Positions 26,705 to 37,000 of a stretch of DNA of 64,000 bases are shown piece by piece. Where the stretch lies: contig CALUNL010000001.1 of assembly GCA_944322005.1 (NCBI GenBank), positions 62,001 through 126,000 on the forward strand, given 5' to 3'. Origin of the DNA: an uncultured Alistipes sp. (GTDB taxonomy: Bacteria > Bacteroidota > Bacteroidia > Bacteroidales > Rikenellaceae). How positions within the stretch are numbered: the first letter of the stretch is position 1; the number at the start of each line of letters is the position of its first letter. The position numbers and the translations under genes are program-made. The notes under the pieces were generated by a model. It worked only from the letters and a program-made list of their open reading frames with translations. It was not told the DNA's origin and made no database searches.

Positions 26705-29278
26705 ATGGGAAACAAAAAATCGGCAAACAATAGGGACAGGTCATCCGAAAGCGAAGTGAAGCGTGTTAGGAGGGCCGGTGGCGGAGACGGCGGACGTGAC
26801 AACGGTTCACAGGAGCGCTCCTCACTCGATACCGCAAGGTGGATACTCGGCGTGGTGGTGATCATGCTCGGGCTGATAGCCTTTTTTGCCGTCATCTTTT
26901 ACTTTGCATATTGGAAGAGCGATTACGCCGCAGTCTTCACTCCGGAGACCGACAATCCGCGTTTCGACGACTCCGTGCGCAACCCGTGCGGCAAGGTGGG
27001 CGTCATTATCGCCGATGCATTTGTCAACCGTTCGTTCGGTCTGTTCGGCCTGCTGATCCCCTCCATATTCATATTCATGGGCATAAGGCTGATAACCAGA
27101 AAATCGGCATTTCTCAACCATACGACCCTCTCAGTCGTACTTGTGATGATATTCGGGTCGCTTACGTTGGGCCTTGCCTTCGGTGACAGCGGTGTCTTCA
27201 ACAGTGGCTGGGGCGGTTCCATGGGAATTGCCGTATCGACGCTCATGACCGACTACATAGGCATAGTCGGTTCGTGGATAATCGTCATACTGTGCTGGAT
27301 ACTTACCGGAGTCTTCATAAACCGCAACTTCATCAATGCCATGAACAGTGCCGGCAACGCCGCAATTGAACAGGGCGGCCAGCTCGTGGAGCGGGTCGTT
27401 GACCGTGCGGGCGGACTGCTGCACCGCAGCCGCGGCGAGGAGACGGTGTCGGAAGGAGAGGTTGTGCAGCGCGACCTTACGGATACATCCGTTGCCGGTG
27501 CTGACGGTGAGGAGGAGAATCCGGATGCCGGTGACGAAATGCCTGTTCCGGAGGAGGCGCGGAACGATTATGGAGAATCGGATGTGCCGTCCGCCGACGA
27601 GCCTGAAGAGAAGGAGGAAGATGATGATGCCGCCGCCGGTGAGGATGTGCCGGAGACGGAGCCTGCCGGTGCGGACCCGGATGAGGGTCAGCGTACCGGA
27701 GTCAAGACCATAACGGTTGAGGAGCACCGGGCGGCGATGATGGACGAGAAGAGCGTCGACAGGCGCCCGTTCGATCCAGACCATACGCCGAACTACAAGT
27801 TCCCGCCGGTGGATTTCCTTGTCGACTACGTGTCGGAGTCGACCGTCACCGATGAGGAGATAATATTCAACAAGCGCCAGATAGAGGAGACGCTGGGCAA
27901 CTTCGGCATCCCGATTAGGGAGATGAAGGCCACCATAGGCCCTACCGTGACGCTTTACGAGATAGTGCAGGAGGCGGGTGTCAAGATTTCGCGCATACAG
28001 GGTCTCGAGAATGACATAGCACAGTCGCTGAAGGCCCTGGGTATACGAATAATCGCCCCGATACCCGGACGCGGCACCATCGGTATCGAGGTCCCGAACC
28101 GTAACAAGGAGATAGTTTCGATGCGTTCGGCGGTGCAGTCGGAACGCTTCCACCGCTTCGCGGGCGAGCTGCCGGTTGTCATAGGCCGCACCATACAGAA
28201 CGAGAACTATGTGTTCGACCTGGCCAAGATGCCGCACCTGCTTGTCGCAGGTGCCACGGGACAGGGAAAATCTGTCGGACTGAACGCCATCATAGCGTCG
28301 CTGCTCTACCGCAAGGACCCGTCGCAGCTGAAGTTCGTGCTAATCGACCCGAAGATGGTGGAGTTCACGGTATATGCAAAGCTCGAAAAGCATTTCCTGG
28401 CGAAGATGTCGTCGGAGGACGAAGCCATCGTCACCGACCCGAAGAAGGCGGTCTATACGCTCAACTCGCTCTGCATAGAGATGGATACCCGTCTGGACAA
28501 GTGTCGCAAGGCCGGTGCGAGAAACATTGTCGAGTACAACGACAAGGTGCGCAGGTGCGAGGTCGAGGACCGCAACATCATGCCTTACATTGTCGTGATA
28601 ATCGATGAGTTCGCCGACCTTATCATGACTGCGAAGGAGGTCGAGGGACCGGTCATGCGTCTTGCGCAGAAGGCGCGTGCCATTGGCATACACCTTATCG
28701 TCGCGACGCAGCGTCCTGACGTGAAGGTCATAACCGGAGGCATCAAGGCCAATTTCCCGGCCCGAATAGCCTACCGTGTGATGCAGATGATAGACTCCCG
28801 CACGATAATCGACCAGCCGGGTGCCAACCAGCTCATAGGCCGTGGCGACATGCTCCTGTCGAAGGACGGCGAGCTGACACGAATCCAGTGCGCGCTGATT
28901 GACACCAAGGAGACGATCGCCATCGTGGACTACATATCGAAGCAGCCGTCGCCTGATGGCCGCGCATATGACCTGCCGGATTACGAGGAGAATGCCGGGC
29001 AGTCGTCCGAACCGCAACTCGGCAGCGAGAGCGGTGCGCCGGTCAAGTACGACCCGCTGTTTGCGGAGATCGCACGCGATGCCGTGGCGAGCGGACAGAT
29101 TTCGACATCCTACATCCAGCGCAACTACGAGGTGGGCTTCAACCGGGCCGGCCGCATAATGACGCAGTTGGAGAGGGCCGGAATCGTCGGGCCGCAGGTA
29201 GGAGCCAAGCAGCGCGAGATAAAGTTCTACGACATGCCGTCGCTCGAGGCGAAGCTGCAGGAGCTCGGGCTGTCGTGA
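26705..29278 (+). CDS. ftsK: FtsK/SpoIIIE DNA translocase
   Basis: 857 residues from ATG 26705 (MGNKKSANN); an earlier in-frame start is less likely. Four membrane helices lie in the first 230 residues, followed by an acidic linker of about 85 residues rich in Glu and Asp (around 265-350). The motor has Walker A GATGQGKSVG (about 515-524) and Walker B VVIIDEFADL (about 630). The last 65 residues are the gamma winged-helix domain (FNRAGRIMTQLERAGIVG) that reads chromosome polarity sequences. It pumps the chromosome terminus across the division septum. A lolA-like gene follows. Confidence 0.92.
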   Translation: MGNKKSANNRDRSSESEVKRVRRAGGGDGGRDNGSQERSSLDTARWILGVVVIMLGLIAFFAVIFYFAYWKSDYAAVFTPETDNPRFDDSVRNPCGKVGVIIADAFVNRSFGLFGLLIPSIFIFMGIRLITRKSAFLNHTTLSVVLVMIFGSLTLGLAFGDSGVFNSGWGGSMGIAVSTLMTDYIGIVGSWIIVILCWILTGVFINRNFINAMNSAGNAAIEQGGQLVERVVDRAGGLLHRSRGEETVSEGEVVQRDLTDTSVAGADGEEENPDAGDEMPVPEEARNDYGESDVPSADEPEEKEEDDDAAAGEDVPETEPAGADPDEGQRTGVKTITVEEHRAAMMDEKSVDRRPFDPDHTPNYKFPPVDFLVDYVSESTVTDEEIIFNKRQIEETLGNFGIPIREMKATIGPTVTLYEIVQEAGVKISRIQGLENDIAQSLKALGIRIIAPIPGRGTIGIEVPNRNKEIVSMRSAVQSERFHRFAGELPVVIGRTIQNENYVFDLAKMPHLLVAGATGQGKSVGLNAIIASLLYRKDPSQLKFVLIDPKMVEFTVYAKLEKHFLAKMSSEDEAIVTDPKKAVYTLNSLCIEMDTRLDKCRKAGARNIVEYNDKVRRCEVEDRNIMPYIVVIIDEFADLIMTAKEVEGPVMRLAQKARAIGIHLIVATQRPDVKVITGGIKANFPARIAYRVMQMIDSRTIIDQPGANQLIGRGDMLLSKDGELTRIQCALIDTKETIAIVDYISKQPSPDGRAYDLPDYEENAGQSSEPQLGSESGAPVKYDPLFAEIARDAVASGQISTSYIQRNYEVGFNRAGRIMTQLERAGIVGPQVGAKQREIKFYDMPSLEAKLQELGLS

Positions 29279-29344
29279 CGGTGACGTCGTATCCGTAAAC
29301 CGGCCGCCGGCCGGATTTGTCGAACCAGCTAATTTTGACAGGAG

Positions 29345-29950
29345 ATGTTTCGCATATTTCTGACAGTAATGTCGGCCTTTTTTGCCATTGCCCCGCTTTC
29401 CGTGTCGGCCGACGAACCGGCGGCGGACCTGCTTCGGCGGATGGAGCGCCGACTCTCCGAAATCGGCCGTTATTCGGTGCGTTTCGAGATGGTGTATGAT
29501 GATGTCTCGTCCGTGGGTGAATACCGTGTCGACGGTGACGACTTCTATATACATGTGGGTGATGTCGAGGTCTACTCGGCGGGCGGCGTCAAGTATGAGG
29601 TGGATGCCTCCAAACGCGAGATAGTCGTCGATGCGGCCGACACTGGAGTTGCCGATATCGTCAGCAATCCAGCACACGGGATATCGGCCATGGTCGAGTC
29701 TTTCGACGCCTCGTTCGTCGATGAGGGCGGAAGACGTGCCGTGAAGCTTGTGCCGAAGGACCCGTCGGCCGTGAGTGAGACCGTTTTCGTGATCCCCGAT
29801 GCCTCCGGCGAACTGCCCTCCGAGATAATATATTCGTCAGGTTCCGGAAACATCCGTTTGAAGCTGGTGGAGATTAGACGCTCCGAATCCGATATTCCGC
29901 GTTTCGACAAGGCCTCTTACGGCGGATACGAGGTGGTGGACTTCAGGTAA
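29345..29950 (+). CDS. LolA-like outer-membrane lipoprotein carrier
   Basis: 201 residues with a signal peptide ending SVSA (about 21). The fold pattern RFEMVYDD, VGEYRVDGDDFYIHVGDVEVYS and the C-terminal FDKASYGGYEVVDFR matches the LolA-like family in Bacteroidota, which ferries lipoproteins across the periplasm. Placement directly after ftsK is a common arrangement in bacteria and supports the call. The divergent middle leaves a related LolA-like carrier possible. It is 66 bases from ftsK and probably in the same transcript. Confidence 0.72.
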   Translation: MFRIFLTVMSAFFAIAPLSVSADEPAADLLRRMERRLSEIGRYSVRFEMVYDDVSSVGEYRVDGDDFYIHVGDVEVYSAGGVKYEVDASKREIVVDAADTGVADIVSNPAHGISAMVESFDASFVDEGGRRAVKLVPKDPSAVSETVFVIPDASGELPSEIIYSSGSGNIRLKLVEIRRSESDIPRFDKASYGGYEVVDFR

Positions 29951-30012
29951 GTTGACTATTTTTTCTGTTTTTGCCCAAAAATGGGGGCTAAATTTTGCAT
30001 TCTCGTGAAAAA

Positions 30013-30030
30013 GCACTAAATTAGTAGTGC
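30013..30030 (+). repeat. Inverted repeat upstream of the small DNA-binding-type gene
   Basis: GCACTA and TAGTGC form a perfect 6-bp inverted repeat around a 6-base centre; a nested ACTAA-A-TTAGT palindrome shares the site. It lies 50 bases before the ATG at 30080, where an operator would be expected. Confidence 0.45.
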
Positions 30031-30079
30031 GAATTTTTCAAAACATACAAAATAGATAACTTTTTTAAACATTGCGGTT

Positions 30080-30325
30080 ATGATTATTACATTTAATGAA
30101 TTGCGCCGTATCAAGGACAGGCTCCCGAGCGGAAGCTCGCAGCGCATAGCGGACGAATTGGGAATCGACGTAGAGAGCGTGCGTAACTATTTCGGCGGTA
30201 AGCACTTCGACGCCAAGACCGGAGTCGGCGTACACTTCGAGCAGGGCCCTGACGGTGGAGTCGTTACTTTGGACGATACGGCGATATTGGATGCTGCAAT
30301 GCGCATACTCAACGAACAGAAATAG
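30080..30325 (+). CDS. Small putative DNA-binding protein
   Basis: 81 residues, no signal peptide. Residues about 15-36 (SGSSQRIADELGIDVESVRNYF) look like a helix-turn-helix, and the segment ending FGGKHF resembles a wing. The rest is a short beta region and a C-terminal helix (TAILDAAMRILNEQ). I recognise it as a conserved small protein of Bacteroidota usually annotated as DNA-binding, without known targets. The inverted repeat at 30013-30030 may be an autoregulatory site. The next gene starts 83 bases downstream. Confidence 0.7.
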   Translation: MIITFNELRRIKDRLPSGSSQRIADELGIDVESVRNYFGGKHFDAKTGVGVHFEQGPDGGVVTLDDTAILDAAMRILNEQK

Positions 30326-30408
30326 TCGGAAACGACAGATAATTGAGCCGGACAGAGATGTTCGGCTGTTTTTTGAAAAAGAGATACAGAAAAAACCATA
30401 TTTGCCTT

Positions 30409-31524
30409 ATGAACTTTATCAAGAGATCTTTGCTGCTGATTGCCGCCGTGTGCTTTGTGATGGGCACGTCGACGGCCGCCAAAAGGAACATCGAGTATGT
30501 GGATGCACAGAAGCTCACACATGCCGGAAAGATGTGCAAGACAACCAACCCTTACAACCGTGTCGAGGTTGAGGCTTATCCGGAACTCACCAAAACAGAG
30601 GCCAACCTTCTGCGTACGTGCTCCGGCGAGACCATAATGTTCGAAACCGATGCCGACGAGATTTGGATAAGGGCCAAGTACGGATACCGCAGTTTCAACA
30701 ACGCCATGCCGATGACGGCAGCCTGCGGATTCAACCTCTATATAGAGAAGGACGGCGAGTGGCTGTGGGCCGCATCGAAGTCCAACAAGGACGGTAAGAC
30801 CAAGGACGGCAAGGTGCGTATCGAGCAGCCGATGAAACTCATAGCCAACATGGACTCTTCGCGCAAGCGCTGCATACTCTACCTGCCGCTGTATGCCGAA
30901 CTGAAGTCGCTGGAGATCGGTGTGCCGGAGGGCGCGTCGATAAAGAAGATGAAGAATCCTTTCCGCCACGACATTGCAATTTTCGGATCGAGCTATACGC
31001 ACGGCTCGTGCGCCACGGCTGCCGGAATGACCTATCCGGCATTCCTGTCGCGCCAGACCGGCCTGAACCTGTGCAGCTTCGGTATGAGCGGCAACAGCAA
31101 GCTCCAGCGCGTTATGGGCGAGATTCTCGGCGGCACCAAGGCCGACGCATATATCTGCGACGCCTTCTCCAACCCGTCGATCAAGCAGATCGGGGAGCGC
31201 ATACGTCCGTTCATTGAGGAGATTCGCGCGCGCAACAAGAAGGCCCCTATAATCTTCCTGCGCACCATCTACCGCGAAGGCCGCAATTTCGACCTCAAGG
31301 CCGAGAAGAAGGAGCGCGACCGTATAGAGTATGTCGATTCGCTCATGCCGCAGATCATCAAGGAGTATCCTGACGTATATTATGTCGATGTTGCCGACCA
31401 GACCGGCACCGACCACCTTACGTCGGCGGACGGAGTCCATCCTTATTCGTGGGGCTACAAGCGCTGGGCCGATGCCATCCAGCCGAAGATTGTCGAGATA
31501 CTTGCCAAGTACGGAATAAAATAA
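30409..31524 (+). CDS. Exported SGNH/GDSL hydrolase with N-terminal jelly-roll domain
   Basis: 371 residues from ATG 30409 (MNFIKRSLLL), with a signal peptide ending TSTA (about 24). Residues 30-175 form a beta-sandwich typical of the GxDLY N-terminal domain. The hydrolase domain has block I GSSYTHG (Ser nucleophile), the GMSGNSKLQ oxyanion-loop block and block V DGVHP with the Asp-x-x-His pair. Family members remove acyl groups from glycans or lipids; the substrate is unknown. A strong terminator follows. This protein is not closely similar to the SGNH domain at the end of the 37245 protein, which has different surrounding blocks. Confidence 0.84.
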   Translation: MNFIKRSLLLIAAVCFVMGTSTAAKRNIEYVDAQKLTHAGKMCKTTNPYNRVEVEAYPELTKTEANLLRTCSGETIMFETDADEIWIRAKYGYRSFNNAMPMTAACGFNLYIEKDGEWLWAASKSNKDGKTKDGKVRIEQPMKLIANMDSSRKRCILYLPLYAELKSLEIGVPEGASIKKMKNPFRHDIAIFGSSYTHGSCATAAGMTYPAFLSRQTGLNLCSFGMSGNSKLQRVMGEILGGTKADAYICDAFSNPSIKQIGERIRPFIEEIRARNKKAPIIFLRTIYREGRNFDLKAEKKERDRIEYVDSLMPQIIKEYPDVYYVDVADQTGTDHLTSADGVHPYSWGYKRWADAIQPKIVEILAKYGIK

Positions 31525-31572
31525 CGGCAATCGTATAAGCAAATGGGGCGGGGTGTTGTCTCCGCCGGCGAG

Positions 31573-31607
31573 TCCCGACAGGCACTGGTGCCTGTCGGGA
31601 TTTTTTT
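31573..31607 (+). terminator. Rho-independent terminator of the SGNH hydrolase gene
   Basis: A perfect 12-bp stem (TCCCGACAGGCA with TGCCTGTCGGGA), a 4-base loop and seven T. Confidence 0.92.
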
Positions 31608-31838
31608 GTGCGGATGCGCATGGCATGTCCGGTGTCTGTCACGTCCGAGTGTGACATTGTGTCACATGTCGGGCGCGTCAGATGTGCCGTTTGTCATAAA
31701 TGCGGCATACGGGCCCCGTATTTTGGCAGATGCGGGCTTTTGGTATAACGTTTGTTTGTTAGAGTGACGGATTTCGGAATGAGGTCCGCGAAACAGATGA
31801 ATAAATCGAATAAAAACAACAAATAAAAACTTACAACT
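31608..31838 (+). promoter_or_regulatory. dnaK upstream region with TGTGACA-TTG-TGTCACA palindrome
   Basis: The gap between the SGNH gene and dnaK is 314 bases. After the terminator, a perfect 7+3+7 palindrome lies at 31650-31666, and TGTCAC and ATGTC words repeat around it. This resembles a dimeric regulator site; the TGTGA/TCACA half-sites are CRP-like but are separated by 7 rather than 6 bases. No CIRCE element (GCACTC-N9-GAGTGC) is present. I find no exact -7 box; TATTTTG at 31719 is one base short. Nothing else is recognised in the region. Confidence 0.5.
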
Positions 31839-33758
31839 ATGGGAAAGATTATTGGCATCGACTTGGGTACTACGAACTCGTGCGTAGCGGTAATGGAGGG
31901 TTCGGAACCCGTTGTTATCCCGAACTCGGAGGGTCACCGCACCACCCCGTCGGTGGTAGCATTCACGGAGAACGGCGAACGCAAGGTCGGAGACCCTGCA
32001 AAGCGTCAGGCCATCACCAACCCGAAGCGTACGGTGTTCTCCATCAAGCGTTTCATGGGAGAGCCCTATGACAAGGTCGGCGCAGAGATAGCGCGTGCTC
32101 CATACAGCGTCGTAAAGGGCGCCAACAATACGCCGCGTGTGGATATAGACGGCCGTCAGTATACTCCGCAGGAGATTTCGGCAATCATTCTCCAGAAGAT
32201 GAAGAAGACTGCCGAGGACTACCTGGGACAGACCGTTAACGAGGCTGTCATCACCGTTCCGGCATACTTCTCCGACTCGCAGCGCCAGGCCACCAAGGAG
32301 GCCGGCGAGATAGCCGGACTCAATGTCCGCCGTATCATCAACGAGCCTACGGCCGCAGCATTGGCATACGGTCTGGACAAGAAGAACAAGGATATGAAGA
32401 TCGCCGTTTACGACCTCGGTGGCGGAACGTTCGATATCTCCATCCTCGAGCTCGGCGACGGTGTGTTCGAAGTGAAGTCCACCAACGGCGATACGCACCT
32501 TGGCGGTGACGACTTCGACCATGTCCTCATCGACTACATGGCCGAGGCGTTCAAGGCCGAGCACGGAGTCGACCTTCGTGAGGACCCGATGGCGCTCCAG
32601 CGTTTGAAAGAGGCTGCCGAGAAGGCGAAGATAGAGTTGTCGTCGTCGATGGAGACGGAGATAAACCTGCCGTACATCATGCCGATCAACGGCATACCGC
32701 AGCACCTTGTGATGAAGCTCACGCGTTCGAAGTTCGAGCAGCTGTGTGACCACCTTATCCACAAGACCATCGAGCCATGCAAGACGGCTTTGCGCGACGC
32801 AGGCCTGACGGCATCGCAGATAGACGAGGTGATACTGGTCGGCGGTTCGACCCGTATACCTGCCATCCAGAAGATCGTCGAGGAGTTCTTCGGCAAGACT
32901 CCGAACAAGTCCGTAAACCCGGACGAGGTCGTAGCCATAGGTGCCGCAATACAGGGCGGTGTGCTGACCGGCGAGGTCAAGGATGTGCTGTTGCTCGATG
33001 TGACGCCGCTTTCGCTCGGTATCGAGACGCTCGGCGGAGTCTTCACCAAGCTCATCGAGTCGAACACCACCATCCCGACCCGCAAGAGCGAGGTATTCTC
33101 GACGGCGGTCGACAACCAGCCTTCGGTTGAGATCAACGTATGCCAGGGAGAGCGTCCGCTTGCGAAGGACAACAAGAGCATCGGCCGTTTCCATCTGGAC
33201 GGAATACCTGCCGCACCGCGTGGCGTACCGCAGATTGAGGTGACGTTCGACATCGACGCCAACGGCATACTGAACGTATCGGCCAAGGACAAGGGCACCG
33301 GCAAGGAGCAGAAGATACGTATCGAGGCTTCGAGCGGCCTGACCGAGCAGGAGATACAGCGTATGCGTGACGAGGCCAAGGCCAACGAGGAGAAGGACAA
33401 GGCCGAGAAGGAGCGCATCGAGAAGATCAATGCCGCCGACTCCAACATCTTCGCATCGGAGAAGCAGCTCAAGGAGTACGGTGACAAGATTCCGGCCGAC
33501 AAGAAGTCGGCGATAGAGGGTGCTCTGGCCAAGTTGAAGGAGGCACACAAGAATGCCGACGTCGCAGCCATCGACACCGCCATAGCCGAGCTGAACGCCG
33601 CATGGCAGGCCGCATCGCAGGACATATATGCCCAGCAGCAGGCCCAGCAGGCACAGGGCGCACAGCAGTCGCAGGGCGGAGCCCAGGGCAACGCACAGAG
33701 CGGAGCCTCGGGTGACAATGCCCAGCCGGAGGACGTGGAGTTCGAGGAGGTCAAGTAA
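31839..33758 (+). CDS. dnaK: Molecular chaperone DnaK (Hsp70)
   Basis: 639 residues. The actin-like ATPase has [26 protein letters not shown] and [11 protein letters not shown]; the substrate-binding domain follows the [11 protein letters not shown] linker. The C-terminal tail (about 600-639) is rich in Gln, Ala and Gly, as is common. It folds and refolds proteins with DnaJ and GrpE, neither of which is encoded here. It is monocistronic: a long upstream gap and a strong terminator flank it. Confidence 0.97.
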   Translation: MGKIIGIDLGTTNSCVAVMEGSEPVVIPNSEGHRTTPSVVAFTENGERKVGDPAKRQAITNPKRTVFSIKRFMGEPYDKVGAEIARAPYSVVKGANNTPRVDIDGRQYTPQEISAIILQKMKKTAEDYLGQTVNEAVITVPAYFSDSQRQATKEAGEIAGLNVRRIINEPTAAALAYGLDKKNKDMKIAVYDLGGGTFDISILELGDGVFEVKSTNGDTHLGGDDFDHVLIDYMAEAFKAEHGVDLREDPMALQRLKEAAEKAKIELSSSMETEINLPYIMPINGIPQHLVMKLTRSKFEQLCDHLIHKTIEPCKTALRDAGLTASQIDEVILVGGSTRIPAIQKIVEEFFGKTPNKSVNPDEVVAIGAAIQGGVLTGEVKDVLLLDVTPLSLGIETLGGVFTKLIESNTTIPTRKSEVFSTAVDNQPSVEINVCQGERPLAKDNKSIGRFHLDGIPAAPRGVPQIEVTFDIDANGILNVSAKDKGTGKEQKIRIEASSGLTEQEIQRMRDEAKANEEKDKAEKERIEKINAADSNIFASEKQLKEYGDKIPADKKSAIEGALAKLKEAHKNADVAAIDTAIAELNAAWQAASQDIYAQQQAQQAQGAQQSQGGAQGNAQSGASGDNAQPEDVEFEEVK

Positions 33759-33808
33759 TGACGGCCTCGCGCCGGCTCCGGCCGGCGGTTGAACCCGCAT
33801 CGTAACGA

Positions 33809-33856
33809 ATCCGCAGATAAAGGGTTTTTGAAAACCTTTTATTTGCGGATTTTTTC
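33809..33856 (+). terminator. Rho-independent terminator of dnaK
   Basis: A long hairpin: AATCCGCA pairs with TGCGGATT and continues through ATAAAGG with one G-T pair and one bulge, ending in a run of six T. Confidence 0.9.
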
Positions 33857-33888
33857 GTTTTTAGGGTGGACGAATAAGGAATTTTTCT

Positions 33889-33896
33889 TATCTTTG
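33889..33896 (+). promoter_or_regulatory. -7 element (TATCTTTG) of secDF
   Basis: An exact TAnnTTTG match lies 84 bases before the secDF ATG. A TTAG 24 bases upstream is the nearest -33-like sequence and is poorly spaced. Confidence 0.5.
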
Positions 33897-33979
33897 CGTG
33901 CTTTGCCGTATGGCAATGAGAAAGTTTCGCTTAACGGTGGAAAACAACAATATGAAATATTAACAAAAAAACGACTCAA

Positions 33980-36900
33980 ATGCAAGGTAAAGGAGCAATC
34001 AAATTACTTGCCGCGGTATTGTTGCTGGCATGTATTTACCAACTTTCCTTCTCTCTCAAGACTCGCAGCGTGGAGAAAAAGGCGGCCGAATATGCCGCTT
34101 CATTCCCTGAAGAGGAGAGGGCGGCGATGGAGCAGTACTATCTCGATTCGATAGAGAACAAGCCTGTCTACAACGTCGGAATCACCAAATTCACCTACAA
34201 GCAGTGCAAGGAGAAGGAGGTCAATCTCGGACTCGACCTCAAGGGCGGTATGAACGTCATGCTTGAGATCCAGGTCGAGGACGTGGTCAAGTCGCTTGCA
34301 GGCGACAGCCAGAACGACCCGGCCTTCAAGGCTGCCATCGAGGAGGCCAACAAGGCCCTCAAGGCGGGAACCGGTGACTATATCGGAACCTTTGCCGAGG
34401 TCTATTCGAAGGTTTCCGGCGGCGCTCCGCTGGTTGACATCTTCATCAGCCCGGACCGCAAGGACATCAAGGCCGGAATGTCGGACGGCGAGGTCGTACG
34501 AATCCTCCGTCAGGAGACCGACGATGCCATCTCCGCATCGTTCAACATTCTCCGCAGCCGTATCGACCACTTCGGAGTTACCCAGCCGAACATACAGCGC
34601 CTTCCGAACTCTAACCGCATCATGGTCGAGCTTCCGGGCGTCAAGGAGCCGGAGCGTGTGCGCAAGCTCCTTCAGGGAACCGCATCGCTCGAGTTCTGGA
34701 CTACATACAACGGTGTCGACCTGTACCAGTCGCTGGCACGTGCCGACAGGGTTCTGAAGACCATCTATGCCGACCAGCTTAAGGAGGCGGAGACCGAAAC
34801 CGCAGAGGCAACCGCCGAGGCAGGCGACAAGGCTGAAAAGTCCACCCTTATCGAGGAGGTGGGTGCAGCAGCCGCAGCCGAGACCGAAGCTGCTCCGCAG
34901 AGGCGTGGATATGACCGCGAGCACAATCCGCTCTTTGCGGTTCTGAATCCCGATTACATCCAGGGAGCCGTTATCGGTGCTGCCAACGCAGCCGACATGG
35001 CGACTGTCGACAAGTACCTCGCATTGCCGGAGGTTCGCGACTGCTTCCCTGCAGACGTGATGTTCAAGTGGGCAATCAAGGGTGATCCTCATGCCGACGG
35101 ACGTTATTTCCTCTATGCGATCAAGGTGGAGCGTCCTGACGGAAAGGCTCCGCTCGACGGAAGCGTGATCTCCGATGCCCGTGCCGCATATGTTCAGACC
35201 GGAGCCGATGCCGAGGTATCGATGGCGATGAACTCCAACGGTATCTCCGAGTGGGCACAGCTTACGGCCGACAATATCGGCAAGTGTGTGGCCATCGTGC
35301 TTGACGGCTATGTATATTCCGCACCGGTCGTACGCCAGAAGATCGAGGGCGGAACCTCTGCCATCAGCGGCGATTTCACCATTCAGGAGGCACAGGACCT
35401 TGCAAACGTCCTCAAGTCGGGTAAGGTTCCGGCTCCTGCACGCATCATCCAGGATACGGTTGTAGGACCGTCGCTCGGTCAGGAGTCCATCAACTCCGGA
35501 CTGTTGTCGTTCGTCATAGCGTTCATCCTCGTGCTGCTCTACATGGGTCTCTTCTACAAGACCGCGGGCTGGATGTGCGACATCGCTCTTATCGCCAACG
35601 TATTCCTCCTCATCGGATTCCTCGTCTCGTTCCGGGCCGTGCTTACCCTGCCGGGTATTGCGGGTATCGTGCTGACGATGGGTATGGCGGTGGATGCCAA
35701 CGTGATCATCTATGAGCGAATCAAGGAGGAGCTCCGCGGTGGAAAGGGTCTTGCGGCCGCCATCAAGGATGGTTTCTCGAATGCATATTCGGCCATCATC
35801 GACGGTAACCTCACGACCATCATAACCGGTATCGTTCTCTTCGTATTCGGTAACGGTCCTGTACAGGGCTTCGCAACCACGTTGATAATCGGTATCATCA
35901 CCTCGCTCTTCTGCTCGATATTAATCACGCGTCTGCTCATCGAGTGGGTCGTAGAGCGTTGGGGACACATCTCCTTCTCGCGTTCGTGGTCGGAGAACTG
36001 GCTTGCAAACGTGCACTTCGATTTCATCGGCAAGCGCAAGTACTCCTATATAATATCGGGCGTCGTAATACTCGCATCTATAATATCGCTCTCGCTTCAC
36101 GGACTCAACCGCGGTGTCGACTTCACCGGAGGACGTACTTACGTAATCCGCTTCGACCGTAACGTGACGGCCGAGGAGGTCCGCAAGGCTCTCGACGGAG
36201 CGTTCGTCGGTACGGATGCAGCCAACGAGTCGTTCGAGGTCAAGCAGTATGGCGGTGAGAACCAGATGCGTATCGTTACGCAGTACAAGTACGACGATAC
36301 GTCGGAGGAGACTACGGCCGAGGTTGATGAGATCATCTACAATGCACTCAAGGGCCTCTATTCGTATGATATCACCCTCGAAGGATTCAAGAATACGCAG
36401 ACCGATGCCAACGGTATCATATCGGCCGACAAGATCGGACCTTCGATCGCAAAGGACATGACGATGGGCGCCATCTGGGCTGTGCTCTTCTCCCTCATTG
36501 CCATAGGACTCTACATCGCATTGCGATTCCGCCACTGGCAGTGGGCTACGGGCGCAACGCTTGCCCTGGCACACAACGCCTTCATCGTGATTGGTCTCTT
36601 CTCGCTGCTGTACAGCATCATGCCGTTCAACCTCGAGGTTGACCAGGCCTTCATCGCTGCGATCCTGACCATTATCGGTTATTCGATCAACGATACGGTG
36701 GTCATCTTCGACCGTATCCGTGAGTACATATCGCTCTATCCGAAGCGTGCCCTGCGCGAGAACATCAACAATGCAGTCTGCTCGACCCTCTCGCGTACGA
36801 TGAACACTTCGGGTACGACGCTCGTGACATTGCTCGCGATATTCATCTTCGGCGGCGAGACCATCCGCGGATTCGTATTCGCCCTGCTTGTCGGAATCAT

Positions 36901-36982
36901 AATCGGTACCTACTCTTCGGTGTTCATTGCAACGCCGCTGGCATACGACATGATTTCCAAAAAGGACAAAGAGGCCAAATAG
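33980..36982 (+). CDS. secDF: Fused protein translocase subunit SecDF
   Basis: 1000 residues carrying SecD and SecF in one chain, the usual state in Bacteroidota. The first helix (about 8-26) is followed by the SecD block LGLDLKGGMNV and a large periplasmic P1 region. Six membrane helices with GIVLTMGMAVDANVIIYERI complete SecD. The SecF half opens with a helix and GVDFTGG and ends with six helices including GYSINDTVVIFDRI. An Ala/Glu-rich insertion (about 265-310) lies in P1. SecDF uses the proton gradient to pull proteins from the SecYEG channel. Confidence 0.95.
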   Translation: MQGKGAIKLLAAVLLLACIYQLSFSLKTRSVEKKAAEYAASFPEEERAAMEQYYLDSIENKPVYNVGITKFTYKQCKEKEVNLGLDLKGGMNVMLEIQVEDVVKSLAGDSQNDPAFKAAIEEANKALKAGTGDYIGTFAEVYSKVSGGAPLVDIFISPDRKDIKAGMSDGEVVRILRQETDDAISASFNILRSRIDHFGVTQPNIQRLPNSNRIMVELPGVKEPERVRKLLQGTASLEFWTTYNGVDLYQSLARADRVLKTIYADQLKEAETETAEATAEAGDKAEKSTLIEEVGAAAAAETEAAPQRRGYDREHNPLFAVLNPDYIQGAVIGAANAADMATVDKYLALPEVRDCFPADVMFKWAIKGDPHADGRYFLYAIKVERPDGKAPLDGSVISDARAAYVQTGADAEVSMAMNSNGISEWAQLTADNIGKCVAIVLDGYVYSAPVVRQKIEGGTSAISGDFTIQEAQDLANVLKSGKVPAPARIIQDTVVGPSLGQESINSGLLSFVIAFILVLLYMGLFYKTAGWMCDIALIANVFLLIGFLVSFRAVLTLPGIAGIVLTMGMAVDANVIIYERIKEELRGGKGLAAAIKDGFSNAYSAIIDGNLTTIITGIVLFVFGNGPVQGFATTLIIGIITSLFCSILITRLLIEWVVERWGHISFSRSWSENWLANVHFDFIGKRKYSYIISGVVILASIISLSLHGLNRGVDFTGGRTYVIRFDRNVTAEEVRKALDGAFVGTDAANESFEVKQYGGENQMRIVTQYKYDDTSEETTAEVDEIIYNALKGLYSYDITLEGFKNTQTDANGIISADKIGPSIAKDMTMGAIWAVLFSLIAIGLYIALRFRHWQWATGATLALAHNAFIVIGLFSLLYSIMPFNLEVDQAFIAAILTIIGYSINDTVVIFDRIREYISLYPKRALRENINNAVCSTLSRTMNTSGTTLVTLLAIFIFGGETIRGFVFALLVGIIIGTYSSVFIATPLAYDMISKKDKEAK

Positions 36983-37000
36983 GGATAATCCGTCAAGGTA

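Noticed and set aside
31650..31666. Calling the palindrome a CRP site
   Set aside because: The half-sites fit, but the centre is 7 rather than 6 bases and no regulator is known, so only a generic palindrome is reported.
31662..33800. Long antisense reading frame opposite dnaK (about 710 codons)
   Set aside because: It is leucine/arginine-rich with low-complexity composition and no motif, and it mirrors the dnaK codons.
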